Shown here in pieces: positions 48,381 to 58,844 of a stretch of 64,000 bases of DNA. The notes beneath the pieces are model-generated. The model saw only the letters and a program-made list of their open reading frames with translations. It was not told the origin of the DNA and did no database searches. Within the stretch, counting starts at the first letter, position 1. The number at the start of each line of letters is the position of its first letter. The position numbers and the translations under genes are program-made. Source of the stretch: Oryzomonas sagensis (GTDB taxonomy: Bacteria; Desulfobacterota; Desulfuromonadia; Geobacterales; Pseudopelobacteraceae); assembly GCF_008802355.1 (NCBI RefSeq), contig NZ_VZRA01000001.1:986525-1050524 (forward strand), in the 5' to 3' direction.

Positions 48381-49781
48381 ATGTCCGACCTGCGCGTCCG
48401 TTTCGCACCCAGCCCCACCGGCTACCTCCACGTGGGGGGAGCCCGTACCGCCCTGTTCAATTGGCTGCTGGCCAGAAAACAGGGGGGCACCTTCATCCTG
48501 CGCATCGAGGATACGGATGTGGAACGTTCCACCCAGGCCTCCATCGACGCCATCCTCCAGGCCATGGAATGGCTCGGGCTGGACTGGGACGAGGGCCCCT
48601 TCTACCAGACCGACAACTTCGGCCTCTACCGGGAGTATGTCCAGAAGCTGCTGGCGGCGGGCAAGGCCTACAAGTGCTACTGCACGGCCGAAGAGCTGAC
48701 GGCCAAGCGCGACCAGGCCATGAAGGAAGGGCGCAAGCCCAAGTATGACGGCACCTGCCGCGAACTGGGCGAACAACCGGCCGACAAGCCGTTCGTGGTC
48801 CGCTTCCGCGCCCCCCAGGAGGGGGAGGTGGCTTTCGACGACCTGATCAAGGGGCGCATCGCCTTCCCGGCCGAGGAGCTTGACGACCTGATCATCCAGC
48901 GCAGCGACGGCACGCCGACCTACAACTTCTGCGTCGTGATCGACGACGCCATCATGAAGGTCACCACCGTGATCCGCGGCGACGACCATGTCAACAACAC
49001 CCCGCGCCAGATCCAACTCTACGAGGCACTGGGCTTTCCGGTGCCCCGGTTCGCCCACGTTCCCATGATCCTGGGGAGCGACAAGGCCCGCCTCTCCAAA
49101 CGCCACGGCGCCACCAGCGTGATGGCCTACCGCGACATGGGCTTTCTCCCCGAGGCGCTGGTGAACTATCTGGTACGCCTGGGGTGGAGCCACGGCGACG
49201 ACGAGATCTTCACCCGCAAGGAGATGATCCAGAAGTTCGACATCACCAACATCGGCCGCTCCGCCAGCGTCTTCAACACGGAGAAGTTGTTGTGGCTGAA
49301 TGCCCACTACATCAAGACGGGCGATCCTGTCCGGCTGGCCGGGCTGCTCCTGCCCCACTTGGCAACCCGCGGCATCGACCCCCAGGGCGGGCCCGAGGTG
49401 GCCGCGGTGGTAAAGACGCTTCAGGAACGGGCCCAGACCCTGGAAGAGATGGCCGACCGGGCCGCGTTCTATTTCAAGGCCCCCGACGCCTACGACGCGG
49501 CTGCTTTGGCCAAGTTCGACAAGGAACATCTGCGGGCGGTCTACGATGCGGTGGCCCAAAGGCTGGTCGGTTCCGCCGCAACCACGGTCCCGGAGATCGA
49601 CGCCCTGTTCAAGGAGATTTGCGCCGACAAGGGGTGGAAGATGGGCCAGGTGGGACAGCCGGTACGCGTCGCCCTCTCGGGCGGCAGCCAAGCCCCCGGC
49701 ATCGGCGAGATCGTCGTCACCCTGGGGATCGGGGAGGCCGTCAAGCGGATTGTCAAGGCCAGGGAGACCGTGGCGGCGTAG
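48381..49781 (+). CDS. gltX: glutamyl-tRNA synthetase
   Basis: 466 residues, with AAGGAG before the ATG. HIGH-type motif [24 protein letters not shown]-type motif [15 protein letters not shown], and the C-terminal anticodon-binding helical domain. Known role: charges tRNA-Glu (and possibly tRNA-Gln in organisms using the amidotransferase route). A TATAGT hexamer at about 48315 may be its -10 box. No unusual features. Confidence 0.96.
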   Translation: MSDLRVRFAPSPTGYLHVGGARTALFNWLLARKQGGTFILRIEDTDVERSTQASIDAILQAMEWLGLDWDEGPFYQTDNFGLYREYVQKLLAAGKAYKCYCTAEELTAKRDQAMKEGRKPKYDGTCRELGEQPADKPFVVRFRAPQEGEVAFDDLIKGRIAFPAEELDDLIIQRSDGTPTYNFCVVIDDAIMKVTTVIRGDDHVNNTPRQIQLYEALGFPVPRFAHVPMILGSDKARLSKRHGATSVMAYRDMGFLPEALVNYLVRLGWSHGDDEIFTRKEMIQKFDITNIGRSASVFNTEKLLWLNAHYIKTGDPVRLAGLLLPHLATRGIDPQGGPEVAAVVKTLQERAQTLEEMADRAAFYFKAPDAYDAAALAKFDKEHLRAVYDAVAQRLVGSAATTVPEIDALFKEICADKGWKMGQVGQPVRVALSGGSQAPGIGEIVVTLGIGEAVKRIVKARETVAA

Positions 49782-49785
49782 CAGC

Positions 49786-49892
49786 CTCACCTCTTCCCCT
49801 CACCCGGCCTCCGGTCACCCTCTCCCCGGGGGCGAGGGTGGATTCCTGCCCTTCTCCCACAGGGAGAAGGTGCCCTAAAGGGGCGGATGAGG
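49786..49892 (+). repeat. REP-like hairpin cluster
   Basis: Contains CCCTCTCCCC...GGGGCGAGGG and CCTTCTCCC-ACA-GGGAGAAGG arms, the latter identical in stem to the central hairpin of the 201-bp family. Not a full copy: lacks the AGGTTGTTGAAAAA ends. A similar fragment ends the window. Confidence 0.7.
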
Positions 49893-49927
49893 GGGACGAG
49901 GTGAATATGAATGCCTTGCCCCCCCGC

Positions 49928-49955
49928 CTGACATCCCCTCGAAGCGTGGTACACT
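49928..49955 (+). promoter_or_regulatory. candidate promoter for a leaderless hydrogenase gene
   Basis: CTGACA (49928-49933), 16 bases, TACACT (49950-49955). The expected start point falls within a few bases of the ATG at 49963, and no ribosome site precedes that ATG. Confidence 0.4.
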
Positions 49956-49962
49956 CTTCACC

Positions 49963-51372
49963 ATGGGCACGACCATCACCATATCCCCGGTGAGCCGCAT
50001 CGAGGGGCACGCCGCCATCACCATCCGGCTGGACGAGGCCGGACAGGTGGCGGAGGCCCGCCTGCACGTCCGGGAATTCCGCGGGTTCGAATCCTTTTGC
50101 CTGGGGCGTCCCTTTTGGGAGATGCCGACCATCACCGCCCGGGTCTGCGGCATCTGCCCGGTCAGCCACGCCCTGGCCGCGGCCATGGCCGGGGAACGCA
50201 TCATGGGGGTGGACATCCCCCCGGCAGCGCAGCACCTCCGCCGGATTCTCTCCCTGGCCCAGTTGATCCTCAGCCATTCCCTCAGTTTTTTTCACCTCTC
50301 TGCCCCGGACATCGTCCTCGGCCTTGACAGCGACCCCACGGAACGGAATATCGTCGGCCTGGCGCGCCACCGCCCCGAGGTCATCCGCAAGGGCATCCGC
50401 CTGCGCCAGATCGGCCAGGAGATCGTCAACCTGATTGGCGGCGGCCGCCTGCACCCGGAGCATATCGTGGCGGGGGGCATGGGTGAGCCGTTGGGCGAGG
50501 CGGGACGCGACGCCATTGCGGCCCTGCTCCCCGAGGCGCGGGAGTTGACGCGCTTTGCCCTCGATCTGTGGCAGGAACGGAGCGAGGGCTTTCGGTCCGA
50601 GATGGGGCCCTGCGGCGATTTCCCCAGCCTGTTCCTGGGGTTGGTGGGCGTGGACGGGTGCCTCGACCATTACGAGGGGCGGCTTACGTTCGCGGATGCG
50701 GCCGGCGGGACGGTCGGCGACCTGGCGCCGGAGAGGTACGCCGCCGCCATCCGGGAGACCGTGACCCACGACAGCTACCTGAAACCGACGGAATGCGCCT
50801 TTGGCGGGGATCGTCTCTACCGGGTCGGCCCCCTGGCCCGCCTTTCCGTGGCCCCGTTCGCGGCTGCGCCCCAGGCGGAACAGGCCCGCACGGAACTGCT
50901 GGGGGGGCGGCGGACCGCCACCGCCAGCCTCGATTACCACCAGGCCCGGCTGATCGAGATGCTCTACGCCGTGGAGCGCATCGCCGGCCTGGTGGACGAC
51001 CCGCTGTGCGTCGAGCGGCAGGTCCTGGCCCGGGCAGGGGGCAACGCCGCCGAGGGGGTGGGCGTCACCGAGGCGCCCCGGGGCACCCTGATCCACCACT
51101 ACCGGGTGGACCGTGACGGCCTGTTGACCGGGGTCAACCTGGTCGTGGCCACGGCCCACAACAGCCGCGCCATGGACCTGACCATCACCGACATCGCCCG
51201 GCACCACCTCCAAGGGGGGGCGCTCGGCGAGGGGCTCCTCAACCGGGTGGAGCACGGCATCCGCCTCTACGACCCCTGCCTCTCCTGCGCCACCCACGCG
51301 GTCGGCAGGATGGGCATGACCGTCGTGCTCAGGGCGGCGAACGGGAAGGTGCTGGACAGGGCCGTCCGGTAA
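49963..51372 (+). CDS. orphan NiFe-hydrogenase large subunit (group 3, HoxH/MvhA-like)
   Basis: 469 residues. N-terminal metal motif L1 [10 protein letters not shown] (C62, C65) and C-terminal L2 [11 protein letters not shown] (C439, C442) supply all four cysteine ligands of the NiFe site. A 24-residue tail after His445 would be removed by a maturation protease in active enzymes. Soluble, no signal; looks like cytoplasmic group 3 enzymes (HoxH, MvhA, FrhA). No small subunit, diaphorase or maturation genes are next to it: gltX is upstream and uvrB 15 bases downstream. Either its partners are encoded elsewhere or this is a remnant of an operon. The gene has no Shine-Dalgarno sequence. Confidence 0.85.
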   Translation: MGTTITISPVSRIEGHAAITIRLDEAGQVAEARLHVREFRGFESFCLGRPFWEMPTITARVCGICPVSHALAAAMAGERIMGVDIPPAAQHLRRILSLAQLILSHSLSFFHLSAPDIVLGLDSDPTERNIVGLARHRPEVIRKGIRLRQIGQEIVNLIGGGRLHPEHIVAGGMGEPLGEAGRDAIAALLPEARELTRFALDLWQERSEGFRSEMGPCGDFPSLFLGLVGVDGCLDHYEGRLTFADAAGGTVGDLAPERYAAAIRETVTHDSYLKPTECAFGGDRLYRVGPLARLSVAPFAAAPQAEQARTELLGGRRTATASLDYHQARLIEMLYAVERIAGLVDDPLCVERQVLARAGGNAAEGVGVTEAPRGTLIHHYRVDRDGLLTGVNLVVATAHNSRAMDLTITDIARHHLQGGALGEGLLNRVEHGIRLYDPCLSCATHAVGRMGMTVVLRAANGKVLDRAVR

Positions 51373-51387
51373 GGCTAGAATAACTCC

Positions 51388-53418
51388 ATGAGTTCGAGTG
51401 CATCCCCCTTCAAACTTGCCACAGCCTATACCCCCCGGGGCGACCAGCCCCAGGCCATTGCCGAACTGGTGGAAGGGATCGAGCGCGGCGACCAGCATCA
51501 GGTATTACTGGGGGTGACCGGCTCGGGCAAGACCTTCACCGTGGCCAACGTCATCGCCCAGACCGGCCGGCCGGCCCTGGTGCTGGCCCCCAACAAGACC
51601 CTGGCGGCCCAGCTCTACGGCGAGTTCAAGGAACTCTTCCCGGACAACGCCGTGGAGTATTTCGTCTCCTACTACGACTACTACCAGCCGGAAGCGTACC
51701 TCCCCACCACCGATACCTTCATCGAGAAGGACTCGTCCATCAACGACGAGATCGACAAGATGCGCCACTCGGCCACCCGCAGCCTCCTGACCCGGCGCGA
51801 CGTGATCATCGTGGCCTCGGTCTCCTGCATCTACGGCATCGGCTCGCCCGAGGCCTATGCCAGCCTGCACATCTTCTTCCACCAGGGGGAGGAGTACGGC
51901 CGCGACACCCTGCTGGAAAAGCTGGTGGAGATTCAGTACGAACGCAACGACATGGACTTCCACCGCGGCACCTTCCGGGTGCGGGGCGACGTGGTGGAGG
52001 TCTTCCCCGCCTACGACAGCGACAAGGCGCTGCGCATCGAGTTCTTCGGCGACGAGGTTGAGGCCATCAGCGAGATCGACCCCCTGCGGGGGGCGGTACT
52101 CCAGAAATTGCCCAAATGCGCCATCTATCCGGCATCCCACTATGTCTCCACCCGCGAGACCCTGGAAAGGGCGGTGGAGCAGATCCGCACGGACCTGGGG
52201 GAACGCCTCCGTTATTTCGGGGAGCGGAACATGCTGCTGGAGGCCCAGCGCATCGAGCAGCGCACCTTCTTCGACATCGAGATGATGGAGGAGATGGGCT
52301 TCTGCCAGGGGATCGAGAACTATTCCCGCTATTTCGACGGGCGCACGGAGGGGGAGCCCCCCTACACCCTGATCGACTACTTCCCCGAGGATTTCGTGCT
52401 CTTCGTGGACGAGTCCCATATCACCATCCCCCAGGTGGGGGGGATGTACCGGGGAGACCGCAGCCGCAAGGAAACGCTGGTGCAGTACGGCTTCCGCCTG
52501 CCGGCGGCCCTGGACAACCGGCCGCTCAACTTCCAGGAGTTTGAAAAGCGCATCCGCCAGGCGGTGTACGTCTCGGCCACGCCGGCGGATTTCGAGATGG
52601 AGCGGAGCGGCGGCGTCTTCGTGGAACAGGTCATCCGCCCCACCGGGCTGGTGGACCCGCGGATCGAGGTCCGGCCAGCCACGGCGGGGGCGGAGGCTTC
52701 CCTCGGCCAGGTGGACGATCTTCTCCACGAGGTCCGGGAGACCGTGGCCAAGGGGGAGCGGGTACTGGTGACTACCCTGACCAAGCGCATGGCCGAGGAG
52801 TTGACCAACTATTATCAGGAGTTGGGGGTCAAGGTGCGCTATCTGCACTCGGACATCGTCACCATCGAGCGCATGCAGATCCTGCGCGACTTGAGGATGG
52901 GGGAGTTCGACGTGCTGGTGGGCATCAACCTGCTGCGGGAGGGGCTGGACCTGCCGGAGGTCTCCCTGGTGGCCATCCTGGACGCCGACAAGGAGGGGTT
53001 CCTCCGTTCCGCCCGCTCCCTGATCCAGACCTGCGGCCGGGCCGCCCGCAACGTGGACGGCCGGGTGCTGATGTACGCCGATACGGTGACCCGCTCCATG
53101 CAGGCCTGCCTCGACGAGACCGAGCGCCGTCGCGCCAAGCAGTTGGCCTATAACCAGGAGTTCGGCATCACCCCCGAGACGGTCAAAAAGGGGATGGGCA
53201 CGATCCTGGGGTCCATCGAGGAGAAGGATTACTACACCCCGGCAAGCGGCGTGGCCGAGACGGCCGAGGAGTACGTGGCGCCCAAGGAGATTCCCAAGCT
53301 GGTCAAGAAGCTGCGCAAGGAGATGCTGGCGGCGGCCAAGGCGCTGGATTTCGAAAGCGCCGCCGGGCTTCGGGACCGGATCAAGCGGCTGGAGGAGATG
53401 GAGTTGGCGCTGCGGTGA
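51388..53418 (+). CDS. uvrB: excinuclease ABC subunit B
   Basis: 676 residues. Walker [14 protein letters not shown], the beta-hairpin [12 protein letters not shown] that clamps DNA at lesions, helicase motifs FVDESHIT and [32 protein letters not shown], and a C-terminal UVR motif (~640-676) for UvrC contact. Known role: damage verification in nucleotide excision repair. It starts 15 bases after the hydrogenase-like gene and probably shares its transcript. Confidence 0.97.
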   Translation: MSSSASPFKLATAYTPRGDQPQAIAELVEGIERGDQHQVLLGVTGSGKTFTVANVIAQTGRPALVLAPNKTLAAQLYGEFKELFPDNAVEYFVSYYDYYQPEAYLPTTDTFIEKDSSINDEIDKMRHSATRSLLTRRDVIIVASVSCIYGIGSPEAYASLHIFFHQGEEYGRDTLLEKLVEIQYERNDMDFHRGTFRVRGDVVEVFPAYDSDKALRIEFFGDEVEAISEIDPLRGAVLQKLPKCAIYPASHYVSTRETLERAVEQIRTDLGERLRYFGERNMLLEAQRIEQRTFFDIEMMEEMGFCQGIENYSRYFDGRTEGEPPYTLIDYFPEDFVLFVDESHITIPQVGGMYRGDRSRKETLVQYGFRLPAALDNRPLNFQEFEKRIRQAVYVSATPADFEMERSGGVFVEQVIRPTGLVDPRIEVRPATAGAEASLGQVDDLLHEVRETVAKGERVLVTTLTKRMAEELTNYYQELGVKVRYLHSDIVTIERMQILRDLRMGEFDVLVGINLLREGLDLPEVSLVAILDADKEGFLRSARSLIQTCGRAARNVDGRVLMYADTVTRSMQACLDETERRRAKQLAYNQEFGITPETVKKGMGTILGSIEEKDYYTPASGVAETAEEYVAPKEIPKLVKKLRKEMLAAAKALDFESAAGLRDRIKRLEEMELALR

Positions 53419-53515
53419 ACCCAATTGTCTGGAATCGTTGTTTTTTGTTTGTCTTACGCTTGGTTTTCCCCGTGTCTCCGTGGCAGATTTGCCGTTTGGA
53501 TCATAGGATCGAAGT

Positions 53516-54382
53516 TTGAACTTGACCCCTGAGCACCTCACCAACCACTACTGTGAGACCGGCCCCCTTGCCCCCGCAACGGTCACGGCCTTCCGGAAAC
53601 TTGTCCTGGCCCACCACCGGGCCAACCCCCGCCCCATGCCGTGGCGGGAGACCCGGGATCCCTATTGCATCCTCATCTCCGAGATCATGCTCCAGCAGAC
53701 CCAGGTGGAACGGGTCAAGGCCAAGTATGCCGAGTTCCTGGCGGCCTTTCCCACGCTTGCCGACTTGGCCGCCGCTCCCTTGCCGGAGGTATTGCGGGTA
53801 TGGCAGGGGTTGGGCTACAACCGCCGTGCCCTGGCCCTCAAGCGGTGCGCCGAGGAGATCGTGGAGCGCTTCGCCGGTAACTTCCCCACTACGATTGAGG
53901 CGCTGGAATCCTTGCCCGGCATCGGCCCGTACACGGCCCGGGCCGTGGCGACCTTCGCTTTCGGGGCGGTAGAGGCGTTCATCGAGACCAACATCCGCAC
54001 GGTCTTCATCCATTTCTTTTTTCATGGCAGGGACAAGGTGGGGGACCGGGAGATCATGCCCCTGGTCGGGGCGACCCTGGACCGGGCAGATCCCCGCACC
54101 TGGTACTACGGGCTGATGGACTACGGCGCGCTGCTCAAGCAGAGCTATCCCAATCCGGGCCGCCGCAGCGCCCACCACACCCGGCAGTCGCGATTCGAGG
54201 GGTCGAACCGCCAGCTGCGCAGCCGCATGTTGCGGGCGGTCATGGCGCATCCGGGGATAACGGCGGAAGGGTTGGCCGAACTGCTCGGGGCCGAGGCGGA
54301 GGCGGTGCAGAGCAATCTCGAGACCATGAAGCGCGAGGGGTTTCTCTGCAAACAGGGGAAGGGGATGGGGATCAGGGGATAG
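53516..54382 (+). CDS. mutY: MutY-like adenine glycosylase lacking the Fe-S cluster
   Basis: 288 residues from a TTG at 53516 (a second TTG two codons on is possible). HhH-GPD fold: ILISEIMLQQTQVERV with the catalytic glutamate E56, VWQGLGYNRRALALK, and the hairpin LPGIGPYTARAV. The usual catalytic Asp position reads FIETN, so Glu157 replaces Asp. The four cluster cysteines after MDYGALL are absent. Instead of the NUDIX-like domain there is a winged-helix C-terminus (LRAVMAHPGITAEGLAELLG). Known for MutY: removes A opposite 8-oxoG. These changes put it in a divergent group; activity is likely but specificity is uncertain. Confidence 0.8.
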   Translation: MNLTPEHLTNHYCETGPLAPATVTAFRKLVLAHHRANPRPMPWRETRDPYCILISEIMLQQTQVERVKAKYAEFLAAFPTLADLAAAPLPEVLRVWQGLGYNRRALALKRCAEEIVERFAGNFPTTIEALESLPGIGPYTARAVATFAFGAVEAFIETNIRTVFIHFFFHGRDKVGDREIMPLVGATLDRADPRTWYYGLMDYGALLKQSYPNPGRRSAHHTRQSRFEGSNRQLRSRMLRAVMAHPGITAEGLAELLGAEAEAVQSNLETMKREGFLCKQGKGMGIRG

Positions 54383-54383
54383 C

Positions 54384-54584
54384 AGGCTGTTGAAAAACAG
54401 CCATCAGGTCTTCGTCCTCGAACGCCCTTTCGTGCGGCGTAGCGCCCCTCATCCTATCCTTCTCCCCAAGGGAGAAGGGATACCGTTACCCTCTCCCTCC
54501 GGGAGAGGGTGGCCAAAGGCCGGGTGAGGGCCTCCTCGGGGCTTGTCGAGCGGGTGCGACGATCTGGCTATTTTTGCACAACCT
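54384..54584 (+). repeat. 201-bp palindromic element, family 1, copy D
   Basis: Same length and hairpins as copies A and B; the right end has one change (TTTTTGCACAACCT). Lies between the convergent mutY and ppc genes. Confidence 0.9.
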
Positions 54585-54597
54585 GCTGAAACAGGAA

Positions 54598-54621
54598 GAG
54601 GGCAGCACCGGTGCTGCCCTC
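54598..54621 (-). terminator. terminator-like palindrome after the cytochrome gene
   Basis: Perfect 12-bp palindrome GAGGGCAGCACC / GGTGCTGCCCTC, 30 bases past the minus-strand stop; the T tail is weak. Confidence 0.65.
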
Positions 54622-54650
54622 CCTTCAAGCGTCGTCAACCGTTCAAACGG

Positions 54651-54917
54651 TTACTGTTTGTGGCAATCTTTGCAGGAGGTCGGCCCTTTGGCCATGGTGC
54701 TGTGGCAACCTTTGCAGGTCTTGTGGGCCCAGTCCTTGCCGAACCCTTCGATCTTGCCGCCGGCTGCGGAAGCGTGGCATTTCGTACAGTCCTTCAGCAT
54801 TTCCTGGTGGGCCTTGTGATTGAACGTGACGCCTCTTTTCAGTGTGATCACGTCGGCGGCAAAAGCGGTCCCGGCAAAGGCTGCGATGGCGAGGATGGCG
54901 ATGGCGGTCTTTTTCAT
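54651..54917 (-). CDS. ppcA: periplasmic triheme cytochrome c7 (PpcA family)
   Basis: 88 residues from the ATG at 54917, with AAGGAGAG upstream. The Sec signal (MKKTAIAILAIAAFAGTAFA) is followed by a ~68-residue mature part with exactly three CxxCH sites (CTKCH, CKGCH, CKDCH) and the distal histidines in FNHKAHQ. Size, spacing and lysine-rich surface match the Geobacter PpcA-E group. Known role: periplasmic electron carrier between inner-membrane quinol oxidases and outer-membrane conduits in metal respiration. Monocistronic. A weak promoter candidate lies on the minus strand (TTGACG at 54990-54995 and CATTAT at 54966-54971). The paralogue letter (A-E) cannot be fixed. Confidence 0.93.
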   Translation of the reverse strand: MKKTAIAILAIAAFAGTAFAADVITLKRGVTFNHKAHQEMLKDCTKCHASAAGGKIEGFGKDWAHKTCKGCHSTMAKGPTSCKDCHKQ

Positions 54918-54999
54918 GATTTCTCTCTCCTTGATGGTGGTGTGCTGCAAATTTTTGTATACGTGATAATGCATTGTAAGGCCGAGGTCCGTCAATCTA

Positions 55000-55350
55000 T
55001 TTTTTATCCGTGACTTTTCCGGCCGCGTCCCTTGTTTTCCCTGCGGCTTCCGGCAGCTGGTTCGCCCGGGGCAGGGCGCTTGCGTCGACGAGATGGCCGG
55101 CTTTTTCATGCTCAGTTGTTCGTTGCTCTGACACAATACATGTTGCGTGCCAAAAGATCAGAATTTAGCAACAGGCTTAAATCATTGCGTTTGTTTGAGG
55201 CGGTGCCAAAGGGATGTGCCGGCTCTCTGCCGCAATTGCGGTAGCGCCTTGTTCTTTTGGGATAGATGGCGGCGGCCTGAAAAAGCCTTGCCATGCGGCC
55301 CTGTTCATGTAAAATCCCTAGCAGCAGGGAATCACACAGATGGAGGACAC
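55000..55350. other. intergenic region between ppcA and gspG; no gene seen
   Basis: About 350 bases without convincing coding frames, riboswitch or terminator. Presumably holds the divergent promoters; none with good consensus for gspG was found. Confidence 0.5.
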
Positions 55351-55356
55351 GGAGAT

Positions 55357-55797
55357 ATGAAACAACTCAACAACCGGCGCGGCTTCACCCTCATCGAGAT
55401 CATGGTGGTGATCGTCATCCTGGCGCTTCTGGCTGCCTTGGTCGGACCCAAGATCATGGGCCGCACCGACGACGCCAAGATCCAGACCACCAAGACCCAG
55501 ATCAGAAACCTGGAGTCGGCCCTCAAGCTCTATAAACTCGACAACGGCGTCTATCCCTCCACGGAACAGGGGTTGAACTCCCTGGTGACAAAAACGGCCG
55601 TGGGGGTTATCCCCAAGAACTTCAAGGAGGGGGGCTATCTGGAGAGCAAGAGCGTGCCCAAGGATGGCTGGGGCAACGACTTCCTCTATGTGTCGCCGGG
55701 CGAACACGGGGATTACGACCTCTACTCCTACGGTGCCGACGGAGCCAAGGGGGGTGACGGGAAGAATGCCGATATCACCAGTTGGGATCTGAAGTAG
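55357..55797 (+). CDS. gspG: type II secretion major pseudopilin GspG
   Basis: 146 residues from the ATG at 55357, with GGAGG 10 bases upstream. Type IV prepilin leader RRG|FTLIEIMVVIVILALLAALV (cleavage after G, methylated F). The C-terminal part has YPSTEQGLNSLV, KDGWGNDF and LYSYGADGAKGGDG, the calcium-binding loop typical of GspG. Known role: main subunit of the pseudopilus that drives outer-membrane secretion. Unusual only in standing alone: no other gsp genes are adjacent in this window. Confidence 0.92.
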   Translation: MKQLNNRRGFTLIEIMVVIVILALLAALVGPKIMGRTDDAKIQTTKTQIRNLESALKLYKLDNGVYPSTEQGLNSLVTKTAVGVIPKNFKEGGYLESKSVPKDGWGNDFLYVSPGEHGDYDLYSYGADGAKGGDGKNADITSWDLK

Positions 55798-55844
55798 CCC
55801 CTGGTTCGCATTTAAGGTTGAAATTTTGTTTTTCTGCGTTATAG

Positions 55845-55873
55845 TTGACCGTCTAACCTATTATTTTAATTAT
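55845..55873 (+). promoter_or_regulatory. sigma-70 promoter candidate for ppdK
   Basis: TTGACC (55845-55850), 17 bases, AATTAT (55868-55873), 62 bases before the ppdK ATG at 55935. An A/T-rich island in a GC-rich neighbourhood. Confidence 0.45.
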
Positions 55874-55934
55874 GAATAAAAGTTTTTAGCCGGTCTAAAG
55901 CACGGTTCTCTATCATCCTTGAGGAGGCAGCATT

Positions 55935-58595
55935 ATGACGCAGAAGTATGTGTATTTCTTTGGCAACGGTCAGGCTGAGGGCCGGGCGGAGATGAAAAAT
56001 CTGTTGGGGGGCAAGGGGGCCAATCTGGCGGAAATGACCAGTATCGGACTTCCCGTCCCCCCCGGTTTTACCATCACCACCGAGGTCTGCACCGAATTTT
56101 ATAAGAACAACCAGGTGTATCCCGAATCCCTGACTGCGACCGTAGCCGAAAACCTCAAAAGGGTCGAGGCGCTGATGGGGAGAAAATTCGGCGACCCCAA
56201 GAACCCCCTGCTCGTCTCCGTCCGTTCCGGCGCCCGCGCCTCCATGCCGGGCATGATGGACACCATCCTCAATCTCGGCTTGAACGATACCACGGTTCAG
56301 GGCATCATCGCCCAGAGCGGGGACGAACGGTTCGCCTATGACGCCTACCGCCGTTTCGTGCAGATGTATTCCGACGTGGTCATGGGCATGGAGAAGGATA
56401 TCCTCGAACACCTGCTGGAACAGAAGAAGGAGCAGCGGGGCGTCCACCAGGATACGGAGCTGACGGCCGCCGACTGGCGGGAACTGGTCGGGGCGTTCAA
56501 GCTCAAGATCAGGGAGGAACTGGGGAAGGAGTTTCCCGAAGACCCCCACGAGCAGTTGTGGGGGGCCATCGGCGCCGTTTTCGGCTCGTGGATGAACCCG
56601 CGCGCCATTACCTACCGCAAGCTCAACAGCATCCCCGCCGAGTGGGGCACCGCCGTCAACGTCCAGTCCATGGTGTTCGGCAATATGGGCGACGATTGCG
56701 CCACCGGCGTGGCGTTCACCCGCGACCCCTCCACCGGCGAAAACTACTTCTTCGGCGAATTCCTGGTCAACGCCCAGGGAGAGGACGTGGTGGCGGGCAT
56801 TCGCACCCCCCAGCCGATCAACCGCGTCAAGGACAAGGACGGCAAGCTCCCCTCCATGGAGGAGGTTCTGCCCGAATGCTACCGGCAGTTGGCGGATATC
56901 CGCAACATCCTGGAAAAGCATTACAAGGACATGCAGGACATCGAATTCACCATCGAGAAGGGCAAGCTCTTCATGCTGCAGACCCGCAACGGCAAGCGCA
57001 CCGCGCCGGCGGCCATCAAGATCGCCGTGGACATGGTGAAGGAAGGGCTGATCGACGAGAAGGAGGCGGTCCTGCGGGTCCAGCCCTCCCAGCTCGACCA
57101 GCTCCTGCACCCTTCCCTCGATCCCGCCGCCGCCAAGCAGATCATCGCCAAGGGGCTGCCGGCCTCGCCGGGCGCCGTTTCCGGCCAGGTGGTCTTCAGC
57201 GCCGATGAGGCCGAGGCCGAAGCCAAGGTGGGCAAGAAGGTGATCCTGGTGCGCATCGAGACCAGCCCCGAGGACATCCACGGCATGCACGCCGCCCAGG
57301 GCATCCTCACCGCCCGGGGCGGCATGACCTCCCACGCGGCGGTCGTGGCCAGGGGCATGGGGAAATGCTGCGTGGCCGGCTGTGGCGACATCAAGGTGGA
57401 CTACGCCGGCGAAACCTTTACGGCCCGGGGCGGCGTGGTGGTGAAGAAGGGGGACACGATCACCCTGGACGGCTCCTGCGGTGACGTGATGCTGGGCGCC
57501 GTGCCGACGGTCGCCCCGGCCATGACCGGAGACTTCGCCCAATTGATGACCTGGGTCGATACCTACCGCAAGCTCAGGGTCCGCGCCAATGCCGACACCC
57601 CCCACGATGCCAAGGTCGCCCGCCAGTTCGGCGCCGCGGGGATCGGCCTGTGCCGCACCGAACATATGTTCTTCGACGCCGAGCGTATCGCGGCCGTCCG
57701 GGAGATGATCCTCTCCGAGGAGGTGGAAGGGCGCGAAAGGGCCCTGGCCAAGATCCTGCCCATGCAGAAGGGGGATTTCATCGGTCTCTTCCGCGAGATG
57801 AAAGGGCTGCCGGTAACCATCCGTCTGCTGGACCCGCCGCTCCACGAGTTTCTGCCCCAGGAGGAAAAGGACCTGGAGGAGCTGTCAAAGACCATGAAGG
57901 TGCCGGTGGGCGCCCTCAGGCACAAGGTGGAGTTCCTGCACGAATTCAACCCGATGCTCGGTCATCGCGGCTGCCGCCTGGGCATCACCTTTCCCGAGAT
58001 CTACGACATGCAGGTGCGGGCCATCATGGAGGCGGCCTGCGAACTGGTCAAGAACGAGGGATTCACCATCGTCCCGGAGATCATGATCCCCCTGATCGCC
58101 ACGGTCAAGGAGCTTCAGGTGCTCAAACAGAACGCCGTGGCCATCTGCGACGAGGTCGTCGCCCGGTACGGCGTCACGCTGGAGTACCTGATCGGCACCA
58201 TGATCGAGTTGCCCCGCGCGGCGCTGACCGCCGACGAGATCGCCGGCGAGGCCGAATTCTTCTCCTTCGGCACCAACGACCTGACCCAGACCACCTTTGG
58301 CCTTTCCCGGGACGATGCCGGTAAATTCCTGCCGTTTTACGTGGACCACGGTATCCTGGCGGAGGACCCTTTTGTGTCGCTTGACCAGAACGGCGTCGGC
58401 CAATTGGTCAAAATGGCGGTGGAGAAGGGGCGCGCCACCCGCCCGAAGATCAAGCTGGGCATCTGCGGCGAGCATGGCGGCGACCCGTCTTCGGTCATCT
58501 TCTGTCACAAGGCCGGGCTGGACTACGTCTCCTGCTCCCCCTTCCGGGTACCCATCGCCCGGCTGGCAGCGGCCCACGCGGCCCTGGCCCCCTGA
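55935..58595 (+). CDS. ppdK: pyruvate, phosphate dikinase
   Basis: 886 residues, full length. N-terminal ATP-grasp nucleotide domain ([12 protein letters not shown]...[22 protein letters not shown]). Phosphohistidine domain with [15 protein letters not shown] around residue 455. C-terminal PEP/pyruvate TIM barrel with [25 protein letters not shown] and [13 protein letters not shown]. Known role: reversible interconversion of pyruvate, ATP and phosphate with PEP, AMP and pyrophosphate. In acetate-using Geobacter relatives it serves PEP formation for gluconeogenesis. GAGGAGG precedes the start. Single gene with a strong terminator. Confidence 0.97.
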   Translation: MTQKYVYFFGNGQAEGRAEMKNLLGGKGANLAEMTSIGLPVPPGFTITTEVCTEFYKNNQVYPESLTATVAENLKRVEALMGRKFGDPKNPLLVSVRSGARASMPGMMDTILNLGLNDTTVQGIIAQSGDERFAYDAYRRFVQMYSDVVMGMEKDILEHLLEQKKEQRGVHQDTELTAADWRELVGAFKLKIREELGKEFPEDPHEQLWGAIGAVFGSWMNPRAITYRKLNSIPAEWGTAVNVQSMVFGNMGDDCATGVAFTRDPSTGENYFFGEFLVNAQGEDVVAGIRTPQPINRVKDKDGKLPSMEEVLPECYRQLADIRNILEKHYKDMQDIEFTIEKGKLFMLQTRNGKRTAPAAIKIAVDMVKEGLIDEKEAVLRVQPSQLDQLLHPSLDPAAAKQIIAKGLPASPGAVSGQVVFSADEAEAEAKVGKKVILVRIETSPEDIHGMHAAQGILTARGGMTSHAAVVARGMGKCCVAGCGDIKVDYAGETFTARGGVVVKKGDTITLDGSCGDVMLGAVPTVAPAMTGDFAQLMTWVDTYRKLRVRANADTPHDAKVARQFGAAGIGLCRTEHMFFDAERIAAVREMILSEEVEGRERALAKILPMQKGDFIGLFREMKGLPVTIRLLDPPLHEFLPQEEKDLEELSKTMKVPVGALRHKVEFLHEFNPMLGHRGCRLGITFPEIYDMQVRAIMEAACELVKNEGFTIVPEIMIPLIATVKELQVLKQNAVAICDEVVARYGVTLEYLIGTMIELPRAALTADEIAGEAEFFSFGTNDLTQTTFGLSRDDAGKFLPFYVDHGILAEDPFVSLDQNGVGQLVKMAVEKGRATRPKIKLGICGEHGGDPSSVIFCHKAGLDYVSCSPFRVPIARLAAAHAALAP

Positions 58596-58625
58596 TCCCG
58601 CTTCCCCGCAACAGAGCCTGATTAC

Positions 58626-58665
58626 GAAGGCCCCCCGGAATAATATCTCTCCGGGGGGCCTTCGT
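58626..58665. terminator. intrinsic terminator of ppdK
   Basis: 13-bp stem GAAGGCCCCCCGG / CCGGGGGGCCTTC with a 12-base A/T-rich loop. Symmetric, so it may work both ways. Confidence 0.88.
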
Positions 58666-58844
58666 TAATTCTCTGCCTGTGGTGTTGGAACGTAACGTTT
58701 TAACGTGCTGAATATGTGGGTATATTTTTTTTACAAGCGTTCTTCATTATGTCGTTTTGAGACATTTGGGGATATCGACTGGATTTCCATTCCAGGCTCG
58801 TGGCAGAACTGCTCGAAAAATGGTCGCCCTGGGTATAAACGTGG

